Shown: positions 1-7,397 of the stretch, one piece after another
How the letters are laid out: the number at the start of each line of letters is the position of its first letter
How positions within the stretch are numbered: the first letter of the stretch is position 1
From: CAYOHY01 sp964403885
GTDB taxonomy: Bacteria > Actinomycetota > Coriobacteriia > Anaerosomatales > PHET01
Assembly (NCBI GenBank): GCA_964403885.1
Contig: CAYOHY010000025.1
Location: 1 to 29,417 of the forward strand
Length of the DNA stretch: 29,417 nt
Direction: 5' to 3'
Notes under the pieces: generated by a model
Databases searched by the model: none
Told to the model about the DNA's origin: nothing
What the model saw: only the letters and a program-made list of their open reading frames with translations
Position numbers and translations under genes: made by a program

Positions 1-110
1 CCGCAGGCAGCGCCTACGGTCCCGACGGCGAGGGCTACATCCGCATCTCGCTCGCCACGCCGGATCACCGCCTGGCAGAGGCCCTCGAGCGCATCAAGAC
101 CGAGCTCTAG
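1..110 (+). CDS. Class I/II aminotransferase, C-terminal fragment (LL-diaminopimelate aminotransferase-like)
   Basis: Only the last 35 codons are in the window, reading from base 3 to a TAG at 108-110. The translated tail contains GPDGEGYIRISLA followed by ERIKTEL. This matches the C-terminal small domain of fold-type I PLP aminotransferases, where the Arg of the YIRIS segment normally binds the substrate carboxylate. The exact substrate cannot be told from the tail. LL-diaminopimelate aminotransferase is a reasonable guess because such genes often sit near hflX in related genomes, but any aspartate/tyrosine-type aminotransferase would fit. hflX starts 15 bases downstream, so the two are probably cotranscribed. 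Confidence 0.7.
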   Translation, partial: AGSAYGPDGEGYIRISLATPDHRLAEALERIKTEL

Positions 111-125
111 GGGCATACTCCTCGA

Positions 126-1448
126 GTGAGCAGGCGCAAATACCCCATAACAGGTGACGAACTCGACGAGCGCCGCGATCACGCGGTGCTCGTCGGCGTT
201 GACCGCGACCGTGCGGACTGGCCCATCGAGGAGTCGCTTGCTGAGCTGGAGCGGCTCGTCGAGACGCTCGGCGTCGACGTCGCCGGAGTGGCGACGCAGA
301 AGCTCGAGCGCCCTCACCCCAAGACGTTCATCGGCAAGGGCAAGGCCGAGGAGGTCGCCGAGATCGTGAAAGCGACCGGCGCCACGGCCGTCGTGTTCGA
401 CGACGACCTGAGTCCCAGCCAGCAAAAGAACCTCGAGGACCTCTTCCCTGAGGTCAAGGTCCTCGACCGCACCGCGCTCATCCTCGAGATCTTCGCTTTG
501 CACGCCGAGAGTCGCGAGGGCAAGCTGCAAGTCGAGCTCGCACAGCTCGAGTACATGCTTCCCAGGCTCCGGGGTATGTGGGGCCACCTCGAGAAAGAAC
601 GCCTTGGTGGCGGTCGCGGCGCGCGCTTCGGAGCAGGCGAGAGCCAGCTCGAGACCGACCGCCGCATGGCCCGCAAGCGCATCGCCGCTCTCAGGCGTGA
701 CCTGGTACAGGTCTCGGGCGAGAGGGAGCTCCAGCGCAAGCGTCGCGCCCGCTCAGGCGTCTACCGGGTGTCTTTGGTGGGCTACACCAACGCGGGCAAG
801 TCGACGCTCCTGAACGCCCTCACGGGCGCAGGGGTGCTGTCGGCGGACATGCTGTTCGCCACACTCGACTCGACCACGCGGCAGCTCGACCTTCCCGAGG
901 GCCGCGAGATCACGGTCACCGACACCGTGGGGTTCATCAACAAGCTTCCGCACGCACTGGTCGAGGCGTTCAAGTCAACGCTCGATGAGGTGAACGAGGC
1001 GGATCTGCTCCTGCAGGTCACCGACGCCGGCAGCCATCAGCGTGAGGCGCAGATGCAGGCCGTTCGTGAGGTGCTGCACGAGATCGACGCACACACCAAA
1101 CACGCGATCGTGGTGTTCAACAAGTCCGACACAATCTCGGCTGACGAGCGGGCTTTGCTCGAGCGGCGCTATCCCACCGCCGTGTTCGTCTCAGCGCTCA
1201 CAGGCGATGGCATCGACGCGCTGGTCTCCCGCATCGCCGAGGAGGCGTCGCGCGGCTCGACCACGATGACGCTGATGGTCCCGTACACGCGCGGCGACCT
1301 CGTCAAGCTCGCGCACGAGCGCACTCAGATCCTGTCCGAGCGCCATACACAAGACGGCACCCGCCTCGTGCTTCGGGTGCCGTCCGAGCTGGTGTTGCGC
1401 TTCTCGGAGTTCGAGACTCCGGCCGACGAGGAGCCTACAGACGCCTGA
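126..1448 (+). CDS. hflX: GTPase HflX (ribosome-associated)
   Basis: This is a 440-residue protein starting at GTG. HflX is a GTPase that binds the 50S subunit and, in characterised species, splits stalled or heat-damaged 70S ribosomes. The N-terminal HflX domain (about 20-200) includes a segment around residues 64-72 (PHPKTFIGKGK) that is typical of the family, and a basic helical linker near 178-210. The G domain shows G1 GYTNAGKS (219-226), G3 DTVG (266-269) and G4 NKSD (332-335). Its length is normal for HflX. It follows the aminotransferase by 15 bases. Its 3' end overlaps the convergent lexA gene by 14 bases, leaving no room for a terminator between them. Identification is firm. Confidence 0.96.
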   Translation: MSRRKYPITGDELDERRDHAVLVGVDRDRADWPIEESLAELERLVETLGVDVAGVATQKLERPHPKTFIGKGKAEEVAEIVKATGATAVVFDDDLSPSQQKNLEDLFPEVKVLDRTALILEIFALHAESREGKLQVELAQLEYMLPRLRGMWGHLEKERLGGGRGARFGAGESQLETDRRMARKRIAALRRDLVQVSGERELQRKRRARSGVYRVSLVGYTNAGKSTLLNALTGAGVLSADMLFATLDSTTRQLDLPEGREITVTDTVGFINKLPHALVEAFKSTLDEVNEADLLLQVTDAGSHQREAQMQAVREVLHEIDAHTKHAIVVFNKSDTISADERALLERRYPTAVFVSALTGDGIDALVSRIAEEASRGSTTMTLMVPYTRGDLVKLAHERTQILSERHTQDGTRLVLRVPSELVLRFSEFETPADEEPTDA

Positions 1449-2076
1449 ACAAGGCGATGACCCTGCCCAGTATCTGCACGTCGCGCGCGTAGATGGGGTC
1501 CATCGTCGAGTTCTCCGGCTGCAACCGGATGCGATCCGGCTCTCGGTAGAACGTCTTGACGGTGGCCTCAGGCTCACCCGACGCCTCGTCCTCGATCATC
1601 GCGACCACGATCTCGCCGTTGTTGGCGGTGTTCTGCTGCTTCACGACGACGAAATCGCCGGGCAGGATGCCCGCCTCGATCATCGACTCGCCGCGCACGC
1701 GGAGGATGAAGGTCTGTTCGCCGGCGAACTCGGCGGGCAGGGGGAGCGTCTGCTCGATGTTCTCCGACGCAAGAATGGGCTGGCCCGCAGCGACCTGGCC
1801 AACGACCGGGACCGCGTAGACCTGGCCGTAGTCGACCGCATTGTCGTTGTCGCGGAAGTCGAGCACCTCAAGCGCCCGCGGCTTGCTGGGGTCACGTCGG
1901 ATGAAGCCCTTGGCTTCCAATGCGGCCAGGTGTGAGTGCACCGTCGATGAAGACGACAGTCCCACCGCCTCACCGATCTCGCGAACGCTGGGCGGGTAGC
2001 CTCGGCGATGTATCTCGCCACGGATGTAGTCGAGTATCTCCTGCTGGCGCTTGGTGATCTCGCGCTGGTACGGCAT
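1435..2076 (-). CDS. lexA: LexA repressor (SOS response)
   Basis: This is a 213-residue LexA, the SOS repressor that cleaves itself when bound to RecA filaments. The N-terminal winged-helix DNA-binding domain spans about residues 1-70, with SVREIGEAVGLSSSSTVHSHL as helix-turn-helix. The S24 peptidase domain has the Ala97-Gly98 cleavage site (VAAGQP), nucleophile Ser131 (RGESM) and general base Lys174 (ATVKTF). I chose the ATG at 2076 because AAGGGGG lies just upstream; the longer reading frame to 2142 lacks such a site and would run back across a LexA-like box and the promoter. The gene is divergent from a LysM protein and converges on hflX with a 14-base overlap. Boxes upstream imply autoregulation. 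Confidence 0.97.
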   Translation of the reverse strand: MPYQREITKRQQEILDYIRGEIHRRGYPPSVREIGEAVGLSSSSTVHSHLAALEAKGFIRRDPSKPRALEVLDFRDNDNAVDYGQVYAVPVVGQVAAGQPILASENIEQTLPLPAEFAGEQTFILRVRGESMIEAGILPGDFVVVKQQNTANNGEIVVAMIEDEASGEPEATVKTFYREPDRIRLQPENSTMDPIYARDVQILGRVIALFRRL

Positions 2077-2093
2077 GCCTGCCCCCTTGGCAT

Positions 2094-2107
2094 CGAACAG
2101 ATGTGCG
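2094..2107 (-). promoter_or_regulatory. LexA-like box A (one mismatch), at the lexA start site
   Basis: CGAACAGATGTGCG matches the CGAAC-N4-GTTCG box of Gram-positive LexA except for one base in the right arm. It lies at about +1 of the predicted lexA promoter, where a bound repressor would block initiation. It is a weaker match than the boxes at 2171 and 2197. Confidence 0.5.
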
Positions 2108-2113
2108 AACCCC

Positions 2114-2142
2114 AGTGTAGTCTGCGCCCGTTCGTGACGCAA
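2114..2142 (-). promoter_or_regulatory. Predicted lexA promoter
   Basis: Reading the minus strand, TTGCGT (2142-2137) and TACACT (2119-2114) are separated by 17 bases and could serve as -35 and -10. The inferred start near 2107 gives a leader of about 30 bases to the lexA ATG at 2076. LexA-like boxes touch the -35 hexamer and the start site. This comes from pattern matching only. Confidence 0.5.
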
Positions 2143-2153
2143 ACACGCGTTCG
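2140..2153 (-). promoter_or_regulatory. LexA-like box B (one mismatch), at the lexA -35
   Basis: CAAACACGCGTTCG differs from CGAAC-N4-GTTCG at one position in the left arm. It overlaps the upstream edge of the predicted lexA -35 hexamer. Together with box A it would frame the lexA promoter. Confidence 0.45.
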
Positions 2154-2163
2154 CTTTCCGGTG

Positions 2164-2191
2164 TTTACATCGAACACCTGTTCGGTATACT
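2164..2191 (+). promoter_or_regulatory. Predicted promoter of the LysM (YneA-like) gene
   Basis: TTTACA (2164-2169) and TATACT (2186-2191) are separated by 16 bases and each closely match the sigma-70-type hexamers. The spacer is almost filled by a perfect LexA box (2171-2184), and another box sits at the predicted start near 2198. The promoter faces the LysM gene at 2284. The layout predicts tight SOS repression. Confidence 0.65.
2171..2184 (+). promoter_or_regulatory. LexA box C (perfect arms)
   Basis: CGAACACCTGTTCG has both five-base arms of the CGAAC-N4-GTTCG box intact. It occupies the spacer of the predicted LysM-gene promoter, so LexA binding there would exclude RNA polymerase. Confidence 0.85.
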
Positions 2192-2195
2192 GATA

Positions 2196-2211
2196 TCGAA
2201 CCTATGTTCGA
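2196..2211 (+). promoter_or_regulatory. LexA box D (perfect 16-base form)
   Basis: TCGAACCTATGTTCGA has six-base arms that match the TCGAAC-N4-GTTCGA form known from actinobacteria. It covers the predicted transcription start of the LysM gene. It is the best LexA box in the window. Confidence 0.9.
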
Positions 2212-2283
2212 TGTTTCGAAGCGTCGATGTCAGAGCCGCTGGCTAGGATCGCGCTGACGGAAACGATCGAAGGGAAGCCGGCT

Positions 2284-2637
2284 ATGACCCGCTCACATCT
2301 CAACACTCACGCCACACCTGTTCGCCATTCGGCCACCATGCGCCTGTCGGCCGTCGAGTGGCTGACCCTCATCGCAGTCGCGGGACTGCTGGTCGGGGCC
2401 GTTCTCCTGGGCGCCGGCAAGAGCCACGAGGTGTCTGCGACCACCCCCGTGCGAGTGCAGGGCGGAGATACGCTGTGGTCGCTGGCTTCGGAGCATCCGG
2501 TCAAAGGCCTGAGCACCGCACAGACCGCTGACCTGATCGCTGAGGTCAATGGTCTTGATGGCGCCCACGTACTTCAAGCCGGGTCGATGATCTCGGTTCC
2601 CGTCGAGCGGGACGCGCGCGCGTTGGCCATGCGTTAG
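2284..2637 (+). CDS. LysM membrane protein, probable SOS cell-division inhibitor (YneA-like)
   Basis: This is a 117-residue protein with one membrane segment (about residues 24-44) followed by a LysM domain (about 57-107: VRVQGGDTLWSLA to MISVPV), which binds peptidoglycan. Divergence from lexA and the one-TM-plus-LysM layout match Bacillus YneA and its analogues, which hold up division during DNA damage. The role is inferred from context, because sequence similarity among such proteins is low. The ATG at 2284 was chosen because AGGGAAG sits six bases upstream; a longer frame from 2227 lacks a ribosome site. Two perfect LexA boxes in its promoter imply SOS induction. Confidence 0.8.
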   Translation: MTRSHLNTHATPVRHSATMRLSAVEWLTLIAVAGLLVGAVLLGAGKSHEVSATTPVRVQGGDTLWSLASEHPVKGLSTAQTADLIAEVNGLDGAHVLQAGSMISVPVERDARALAMR

Positions 2638-2641
2638 GCGA

Positions 2642-2665
2642 CGAACGGCGTCTTCAGACCGTTCG
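2642..2665 (+). terminator. Hairpin after the LysM gene (possible terminator)
   Basis: CGAACGG (2642-2648) and CCGTTCG (2659-2665) form a seven-base perfect stem with a ten-base loop, five bases past the LysM stop codon. There is no T-run after it, so it may act as a Rho-dependent or weak terminator, or only protect the 3' end. Confidence 0.35.
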
Positions 2666-2687
2666 GCGAGTCCGTGGCGAATCGTCG

Positions 2688-2716
2688 TTGAAGCCCTATA
2701 TCTTGTGTGCTACCGT
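2688..2716 (+). promoter_or_regulatory. Possible nrdR promoter with an NrdR-box-like element
   Basis: TTGAAG (2688-2693) and TACCGT (2711-2716) are 17 bases apart and could be -35 and -10. The bases 2693-2708 (GCCCTATATCTTGTGT) match 12 of 16 positions of the palindromic NrdR box as I recall it (ACACAATATATTGTGT); the right half is the better one. NrdR boxes normally occur in pairs, and I see no good second copy. Autoregulation of nrdR and the following nrd genes is plausible. Confidence 0.4.
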
Positions 2717-2746
2717 TCAGGACAGCCTAGATGTAGGGGTGAAACC

Positions 2747-3193
2747 ATGCGCTGTCCGTTCTGTGGTCACGACGAGACCAAAGTGGTGGATTCCCGCACG
2801 TCAGAGTCACAAGACGCGATCCGTCGCAGGCGTGAGTGTCTGTCGTGTGCCGAGCGATTCACCACCTACGAGCGTCGCGAAGAGATGCCGCTCATGGTGG
2901 TCAAGAAGGACGGGACGGCCGAGCCCTTCGACCGCGCCAAGTTGCTGCGCGGCCTGCTCGTCGCCACCACCAAGCGTGACGTCTCGATGGAGACGCTCGA
3001 GTCGCTCATCGACGGCGTCGAGTCCGAGCTGCACAACTCGTTCCGCTACGAGGTCGACAGCCGCCAGGTCGGCGACATGGTGCTGCGGCGTCTCAAAGAC
3101 GTCGATCGCGTGGCCTACGTTCGATTCGCATCGGTCTACAAGGAGTTCCAGGACCTTGACGAGTTCATGTCCGAGCTCAAGGGACTGAGCTGA
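2747..3193 (+). CDS. nrdR: Transcriptional repressor NrdR
   Basis: This 148-residue protein is of standard length for NrdR, the (d)ATP-sensing repressor of ribonucleotide reductase genes. The N-terminal zinc ribbon uses Cys3, Cys6, Cys31 and Cys34 (CPFC and CLSC), and SRTSE and RRRREC segments are present as in the family. The ATP-cone domain spans about residues 49-139. The ATG at 2747 is required to place the zinc ribbon at the N-terminus; the frame extends further upstream without family similarity. It lies about 100 bases before nrdD, its expected target. Confidence 0.96.
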   Translation: MRCPFCGHDETKVVDSRTSESQDAIRRRRECLSCAERFTTYERREEMPLMVVKKDGTAEPFDRAKLLRGLLVATTKRDVSMETLESLIDGVESELHNSFRYEVDSRQVGDMVLRRLKDVDRVAYVRFASVYKEFQDLDEFMSELKGLS

Positions 3194-3297
3194 CGCAAGG
3201 CACCGTGCCCGGCCGCCGCGTGAGGCGCTGAGGCATCGCACAGAGAGAGACTTAACGGGGCCGAGGGGGCCTCGTAGAAAGCGGGGAGGACGTCGTC

Positions 3298-5451
3298 ATG
3301 GTCATGGAGCGTGTCGTCAGTGTCATCCGGCCTGCCTCGGCAGCGCCCGGAACCGTGGATGCGACAGATATCGCACTGCTCGTCTCCACCAACTCTCGCC
3401 AGGAGATCGACACCTGGGACCGCTCCAAGATCGCGGACTCCCTGGTGCTTGAGGCGGGCCTTGAGGCCCATGTCGCCGAGGAGATCGCCGCTGCGGTCGA
3501 GGACCGGATCGACTCCTCGAACCTGATGACGGTGACCACCGCGATCATCCGCGAGATGGTCGACCTCGAGCTGCTCGAGCGTGGCATGACCATGGCACAC
3601 CGCCGGCACAGCCACCTCGGCCTTCCCATGTGGGACGTCGAGCAGATCATCACCAACGCGAACAAAGAGAACTCCAACACCACCCACAACCCGGAGTCGG
3701 TCAACCTGACGATCGCCGAGACCATCCTCAAGGAGTTCGCGCTGCGCCGCGTCTTCACCGACGACGTCGCAGAGGCGCACTACACCGGCGACATCCACCT
3801 GCACGATCTTGGTTTCATCATCCGCCCGTACTGCGGTGGCCACTCGCTGGAGTACATCAAGAAGTACGGCCTCAATCTTCCCAACATCACAAGCGTCTCA
3901 AAGCCGGCGAAGCACCCCGAGGTCCTCATCGGCCACATGGTGAAGATGGCGAGCGCCCTGCAGGCCCACTACGCTGGCGCCGTTGGGTGGGAGGCGGTCA
4001 ACGTCTTCTTCGCACCCTACCTGGTGGGCAAGACCGCCGAGGAGCTCGACCAGCTGGCCCAGATGCTCATCTTCGAGTTCAACCAGCTCGCAGGGGCACG
4101 CGGCAGCCAGGTGGTCTTCACTGACTTCAACCTGTACTACAACGTCCCGCGCCACTTCGCTGACACGCAGGCGATCGGACCCGGCGGCGTCTACACCGGC
4201 AAGACCTACAAGGACTACGAGCCCGAGGCGCAGGCCTTCCTCAAGGCCATGTTCGACGTGTACATGCGCGGCGACGCGACCGGCAAGACGTTCGTATTCC
4301 CCAAGCCGCTGCTCCACATCAGCGATGACTTCTTCCGCACCCCGGGCCACGAGGAGTTCCTCGACCAGGCGTGTGCCGTCGCGAGCAAGCAGGGGATCAC
4401 GTACTTCGTCTTCGACCGCGGCGACGAGGTCACCGTCTCTCAGTGCTGCCGACTCAAGCTCAAGCTGAGCCAGGAGCAGCTGAAGGAGACCGATACCCCC
4501 GAGAAGATGCGCTTCTCGGCGCTTCAGAACGTCACGATCAACCTGCCTCGTATCGCCTACAAGGCGCAGGGCAACGACCAGGCCCTGTTCATGGAGCTCA
4601 ACAAGTCGCTCGAGCTCGTCGCCAAGGCACACCTGCAGAAGAAGGACTTCATCCAGGATCTGATGGACCTGGGCGAGGAGGGTCCGCTCGGACTGCTCAC
4701 GCAATCCGTGGATGGCGCCCCGTACCTCAAGATGGATCGCCTGACCTACCTCGCCGGCCTCATCGGCTTGAACGAGCTCGTGCAGGTCCACACCGGCCAG
4801 CAGCTTCACGAGTCCGATGTCGCGCTGCGCTTCGGTCTCAAGGTGATCTCAGCCATGAACCTGAAGTGCAAGGAGATCTCCGAGCGCTACGGCATCAACC
4901 TGGTGCTCGAGGAGAGTCCTGCCGAGTCGGCCGGCTATCGCCTCGCCAAGATGGACATGAAGTACTGGCCGCAGCAGACATCGGCTGTGGTCAAGGGAGA
5001 CCTGACCGGCGGCAACTACTACTACACCAACTCGATCCACATCGCCGTCGATGCCGACGTCGACTACATCGAGCGCGTCGAGAAGCAGTCGCGGTTCCAC
5101 CCGCTCATCGAGGCGGGCGCGATCGTCCACGTGTGGCTTGGCGAGTCCGAGCCCGATCCGGCGGCGATCCGCGGGTTCGTGGAGAAGACGTTCCGCAACA
5201 CCCAGTGCAGCCAGATCGCGTTCAGCCCCGAGTTCACGGTGTGCGAGAGCTGCCAGCGCACCTCGCGCGGCCTTAGCACCCAGTGCCCTGAGTGCGGTTC
5301 TCTCGAGGTCTACGGCGTGACCCGGATCGTGGGCTACTTCTCCAAGGTCCAGACGTGGAACCGCAGCAAGGTGGGAGAGCTCTATGACCGGGTCCGCACA
5401 GGACTCGACACCGAGTGCCCCGACACGACGACCGACGAGTCGGCAGCCTAG
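3298..5451 (+). CDS. nrdD: Anaerobic (class III) ribonucleoside-triphosphate reductase
   Basis: This 717-residue glycyl-radical enzyme reduces NTPs to dNTPs without oxygen. The N-terminal region (about 10-95) looks like an ATP-cone. The catalytic barrel carries a Cys pair at 383-384 (SQCCRL). A C-terminal zinc site uses Cys649, Cys652, Cys663 and Cys666. The radical is expected on Gly679 in RIVGYF. GGGGAGGA lies seven bases before the ATG at 3298. The next gene encodes a small CxxC glutaredoxin-like protein and the one after that the activase NrdG. That order suggests a thiol-reduced subtype rather than the formate-using E. coli type, but I could not assign the subtype from residues alone. 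Confidence 0.95.
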   Translation: MVMERVVSVIRPASAAPGTVDATDIALLVSTNSRQEIDTWDRSKIADSLVLEAGLEAHVAEEIAAAVEDRIDSSNLMTVTTAIIREMVDLELLERGMTMAHRRHSHLGLPMWDVEQIITNANKENSNTTHNPESVNLTIAETILKEFALRRVFTDDVAEAHYTGDIHLHDLGFIIRPYCGGHSLEYIKKYGLNLPNITSVSKPAKHPEVLIGHMVKMASALQAHYAGAVGWEAVNVFFAPYLVGKTAEELDQLAQMLIFEFNQLAGARGSQVVFTDFNLYYNVPRHFADTQAIGPGGVYTGKTYKDYEPEAQAFLKAMFDVYMRGDATGKTFVFPKPLLHISDDFFRTPGHEEFLDQACAVASKQGITYFVFDRGDEVTVSQCCRLKLKLSQEQLKETDTPEKMRFSALQNVTINLPRIAYKAQGNDQALFMELNKSLELVAKAHLQKKDFIQDLMDLGEEGPLGLLTQSVDGAPYLKMDRLTYLAGLIGLNELVQVHTGQQLHESDVALRFGLKVISAMNLKCKEISERYGINLVLEESPAESAGYRLAKMDMKYWPQQTSAVVKGDLTGGNYYYTNSIHIAVDADVDYIERVEKQSRFHPLIEAGAIVHVWLGESEPDPAAIRGFVEKTFRNTQCSQIAFSPEFTVCESCQRTSRGLSTQCPECGSLEVYGVTRIVGYFSKVQTWNRSKVGELYDRVRTGLDTECPDTTTDESAA

Positions 5452-5479
5452 CCAACGCCCAAGCGCTTCAGGAGGAACC

Positions 5480-5725
5480 ATGCGCGTCAAGCTCTTCGTC
5501 AAGGATGACTGCCCCCGGTGCCCGGCCGCCAAGCACGCATGCGAAGGCATCGATGATGTCGAGGTCTACGACGTGTCCGATGTCGACGGTTTGGCCGAGG
5601 CCGCGTTCCACGGCGTCATGGCCACCCCCACCGTGCTCGTGGTGGACTCGTCGGGCGCCGAGGTCGGTGCGTGGCGCGGCGAGGCTCCCGACCGCGCGGC
5701 GCTGCGCGCGATGATCGCCCAGTAG
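5480..5725 (+). CDS. Glutaredoxin/thioredoxin-like protein with CPRC active site
   Basis: This 81-residue protein has one thioredoxin-type fold with the redox pair Cys11 and Cys14 (DCPRCPAAK) and the cis-proline motif MATPTVLVV near residues 48-56. AGGAGG lies four bases before the ATG at 5480, 28 bases after the nrdD stop. Its place between nrdD and nrdG suggests it supplies electrons to the reductase, in the manner of NrdH-like partners of thiol-dependent class III enzymes. That role is inferred from position. A general glutaredoxin function is also possible. Confidence 0.82.
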   Translation: MRVKLFVKDDCPRCPAAKHACEGIDDVEVYDVSDVDGLAEAAFHGVMATPTVLVVDSSGAEVGAWRGEAPDRAALRAMIAQ

Positions 5726-5728
5726 GCT

Positions 5729-6478
5729 GTGAATCCCAAGGCGACATCCGCGGTCACAGCGAACACCTCGGTCGGGTGCACCCAGGCCGTCCGCATCGCC
5801 GGCTTCCAGCGGGCGGGGATGCTCGACTGGCCTGGCAAGGTGACCTCGACGGTGTTTCTGGCCGGGTGCCCGCTGCGGTGTCCGTACTGCCACAACCCGG
5901 AGCTCATAGGCACCTCTTCACACACTGAGGACACGGATGCTCTCTTCGCCCACATCCGTGACCGGAGGGCATGGCTTGACGGCGTCGTGATCACAGGGGG
6001 AGAGCCTACGGCGCACCCGCACATCGTCACGCTTGTCCGCGCCATCCGCGCGGAGGGCATGCCGGTGAAGCTCGACACCAATGGGACGCACCCGGACGTG
6101 CTCCGCGAGCTTCTCGACGAGGGACTCGTGGACTACGTCGCCATGGACGTCAAAGCGACGCCGGAGCGCTATGAGCTCGCCACCGGCGGGTCCGATGTGT
6201 GGGCGCAGGTCTCCGACGCCATCAAGACGATCATCGCGAGCGGCGTCGACCATGAGTTTCGCACCACGTGCTATCCCATCGCCGTGGGCCCCAAGGACGC
6301 CGCTCACATCGCGGCCCATCTTGTGGGTGCCCGACGCTACGTGCTCCAGCAGTTCCGCGCTCGGCGCACCCTCGATCCCGCCGCGGCATCCGTGCGGCCC
6401 CATCAGGCCGAGACACTGAAGCGTGCCGCGGAGCGCTGTTCGATGTTCGTGCCGACATTCGTCAGGGGTGTCTCATGA
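5729..6478 (+). CDS. nrdG: Anaerobic ribonucleotide reductase activating protein (radical SAM)
   Basis: This 249-residue radical SAM enzyme generates the glycyl radical on NrdD. The [4Fe-4S] cluster ligands are Cys47, Cys51 and Cys54 (GCPLRCPYCHN), and the SAM-binding GGEP motif is at 90-93. Its size fits the longer bacterial NrdG type. The GTG at 5729 is the only start that keeps the N-terminal IAGF...DWPG strand; it begins three bases after the preceding stop and has a poor ribosome site, so coupled translation is likely. The first 20 or so residues are not conserved-looking. The end overlaps dut by four bases (ATGA). Confidence 0.93.
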   Translation: MNPKATSAVTANTSVGCTQAVRIAGFQRAGMLDWPGKVTSTVFLAGCPLRCPYCHNPELIGTSSHTEDTDALFAHIRDRRAWLDGVVITGGEPTAHPHIVTLVRAIRAEGMPVKLDTNGTHPDVLRELLDEGLVDYVAMDVKATPERYELATGGSDVWAQVSDAIKTIIASGVDHEFRTTCYPIAVGPKDAAHIAAHLVGARRYVLQQFRARRTLDPAAASVRPHQAETLKRAAERCSMFVPTFVRGVS

Positions 6479-6906
6479 GGCTTGCGATCAAACGACTCGA
6501 CGCGGATCTTCCCATGCCGCGCTACGCGCATAAGGGCGACGCGGGTCTGGACCTATACGCCTCTGAGGATGCCACCATCGCTCCCGGACGCCGTGTGCTG
6601 GTGGGCACCGGGATAGCCATCGGACTGCCTGAGGGCTTTGCGGGGTTCGTGCAGCCCCGTAGCGGGCTCGCGCTTCGCCACGGGCTCTCTCTCGTCAACA
6701 CGCCGGGACTTATCGACAGCCACTATCGCGGCGAGATCAAGGTCATCGCCATCAATCTCGACCACGAGACACCTATCGAGATCCGCCGAGGCGACAAGCT
6801 CGCGCAGCTGGTCATCCAGCGTGTGGAGTGCGCGGATCTGGTCGAGGTCGACGTGCTTGACGAGACTGAGCGAGGAGAAGGTGGCTTTGGGAGCACAGGG
6901 GTCTAA
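6475..6906 (+). CDS. dut: dUTP diphosphatase (trimeric type)
   Basis: This 143-residue enzyme hydrolyses dUTP to dUMP and PPi, keeping uracil out of DNA and feeding dTMP synthesis. The conserved motifs are visible: GDAGLDLYA (21-29), PRSGLALRHG (61-70), LIDSHYRGE around Asp81, and the C-terminal arm GGFGSTG (136-142) that closes over the substrate. The ATG overlaps the nrdG stop (ATGA), so it belongs to the dNTP-supply operon. Confidence 0.96.
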   Translation: MRLAIKRLDADLPMPRYAHKGDAGLDLYASEDATIAPGRRVLVGTGIAIGLPEGFAGFVQPRSGLALRHGLSLVNTPGLIDSHYRGEIKVIAINLDHETPIEIRRGDKLAQLVIQRVECADLVEVDVLDETERGEGGFGSTGV

Positions 6907-7345
6907 CCGACCGCGCGTACGCGTCGCAGCGCTCGTACTGATCGACGGCAAGGTGGTCGTCGTTCGCCACCGCGCCGGCGACCGAACGTACCACCTCCTG
7001 CCCGGAGGGGGAGTGGACTACCGCGAGACCCTGGAGGACGCGCTCAAGCGTGAGCTCCTCGAAGAGACCGGTCTCGAGGTCAGTCTCGGGCGTCCGATCC
7101 TGATCAACGACACGATCGACCCTCATGGCACCCGTCATGTTGTGAATATCACGTTCACAGGAGTGCATACAGGCGGTACCATCACGCAGGCGCCTCAAGA
7201 TGCTCGAATCGAGGCGGTCGAGCTCGTGGAGCCCTCGCGGCTGCCCGAGCTCGATTTGCGTCCACCTTTGGCCCACGCGATCCTGCGTGCCTTGGAGCAG
7301 GGCGATGGTTTCACCACCGAGTATGTTGGCTCGGTGTTCACCTGA
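6887..7345 (+). CDS. Nudix hydrolase
   Basis: This 152-residue protein has a full Nudix box at about residues 41-63 (GGVDYRE, then RELLEETGL), the metal-binding signature of hydrolases that cleave nucleoside diphosphates linked to another group. The substrate cannot be read from sequence. Placement after dut suggests nucleotide clean-up. The TTG at 6887 is preferred because AGGAG lies nine bases upstream; a GTG at 6881 sits too close to it. The gene overlaps dut by 20 bases. Confidence 0.85.
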   Translation: MGAQGSNRPRVRVAALVLIDGKVVVVRHRAGDRTYHLLPGGGVDYRETLEDALKRELLEETGLEVSLGRPILINDTIDPHGTRHVVNITFTGVHTGGTITQAPQDARIEAVELVEPSRLPELDLRPPLAHAILRALEQGDGFTTEYVGSVFT

Positions 7346-7364
7346 GGACCCACGGGACCTCAGG
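7341..7364 (+). terminator. Hairpin at the end of the nrd-dut-nudix operon
   Basis: CCTGAGG (7341-7347) and CCTCAGG (7358-7364) form a seven-base stem overlapping the Nudix stop codon. Only a weak T-run (GGTTTACAT) follows. It may be a weak terminator or a 3' stabilising structure. Confidence 0.4.
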
Positions 7365-7397
7365 AAGGTTTACATAAGACACCGCCTTGGAGGGATG

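Noticed and set aside
2227..2283. Longer N-terminus for the LysM protein.
   Set aside because: There is no ribosome site before 2227, while the ATG at 2284 has a well-spaced one.
3194..3297. A regulatory element between nrdR and nrdD.
   Set aside because: I found no NrdR box, clear promoter or stable hairpin beyond short GGCC repeats; the genes are probably cotranscribed.
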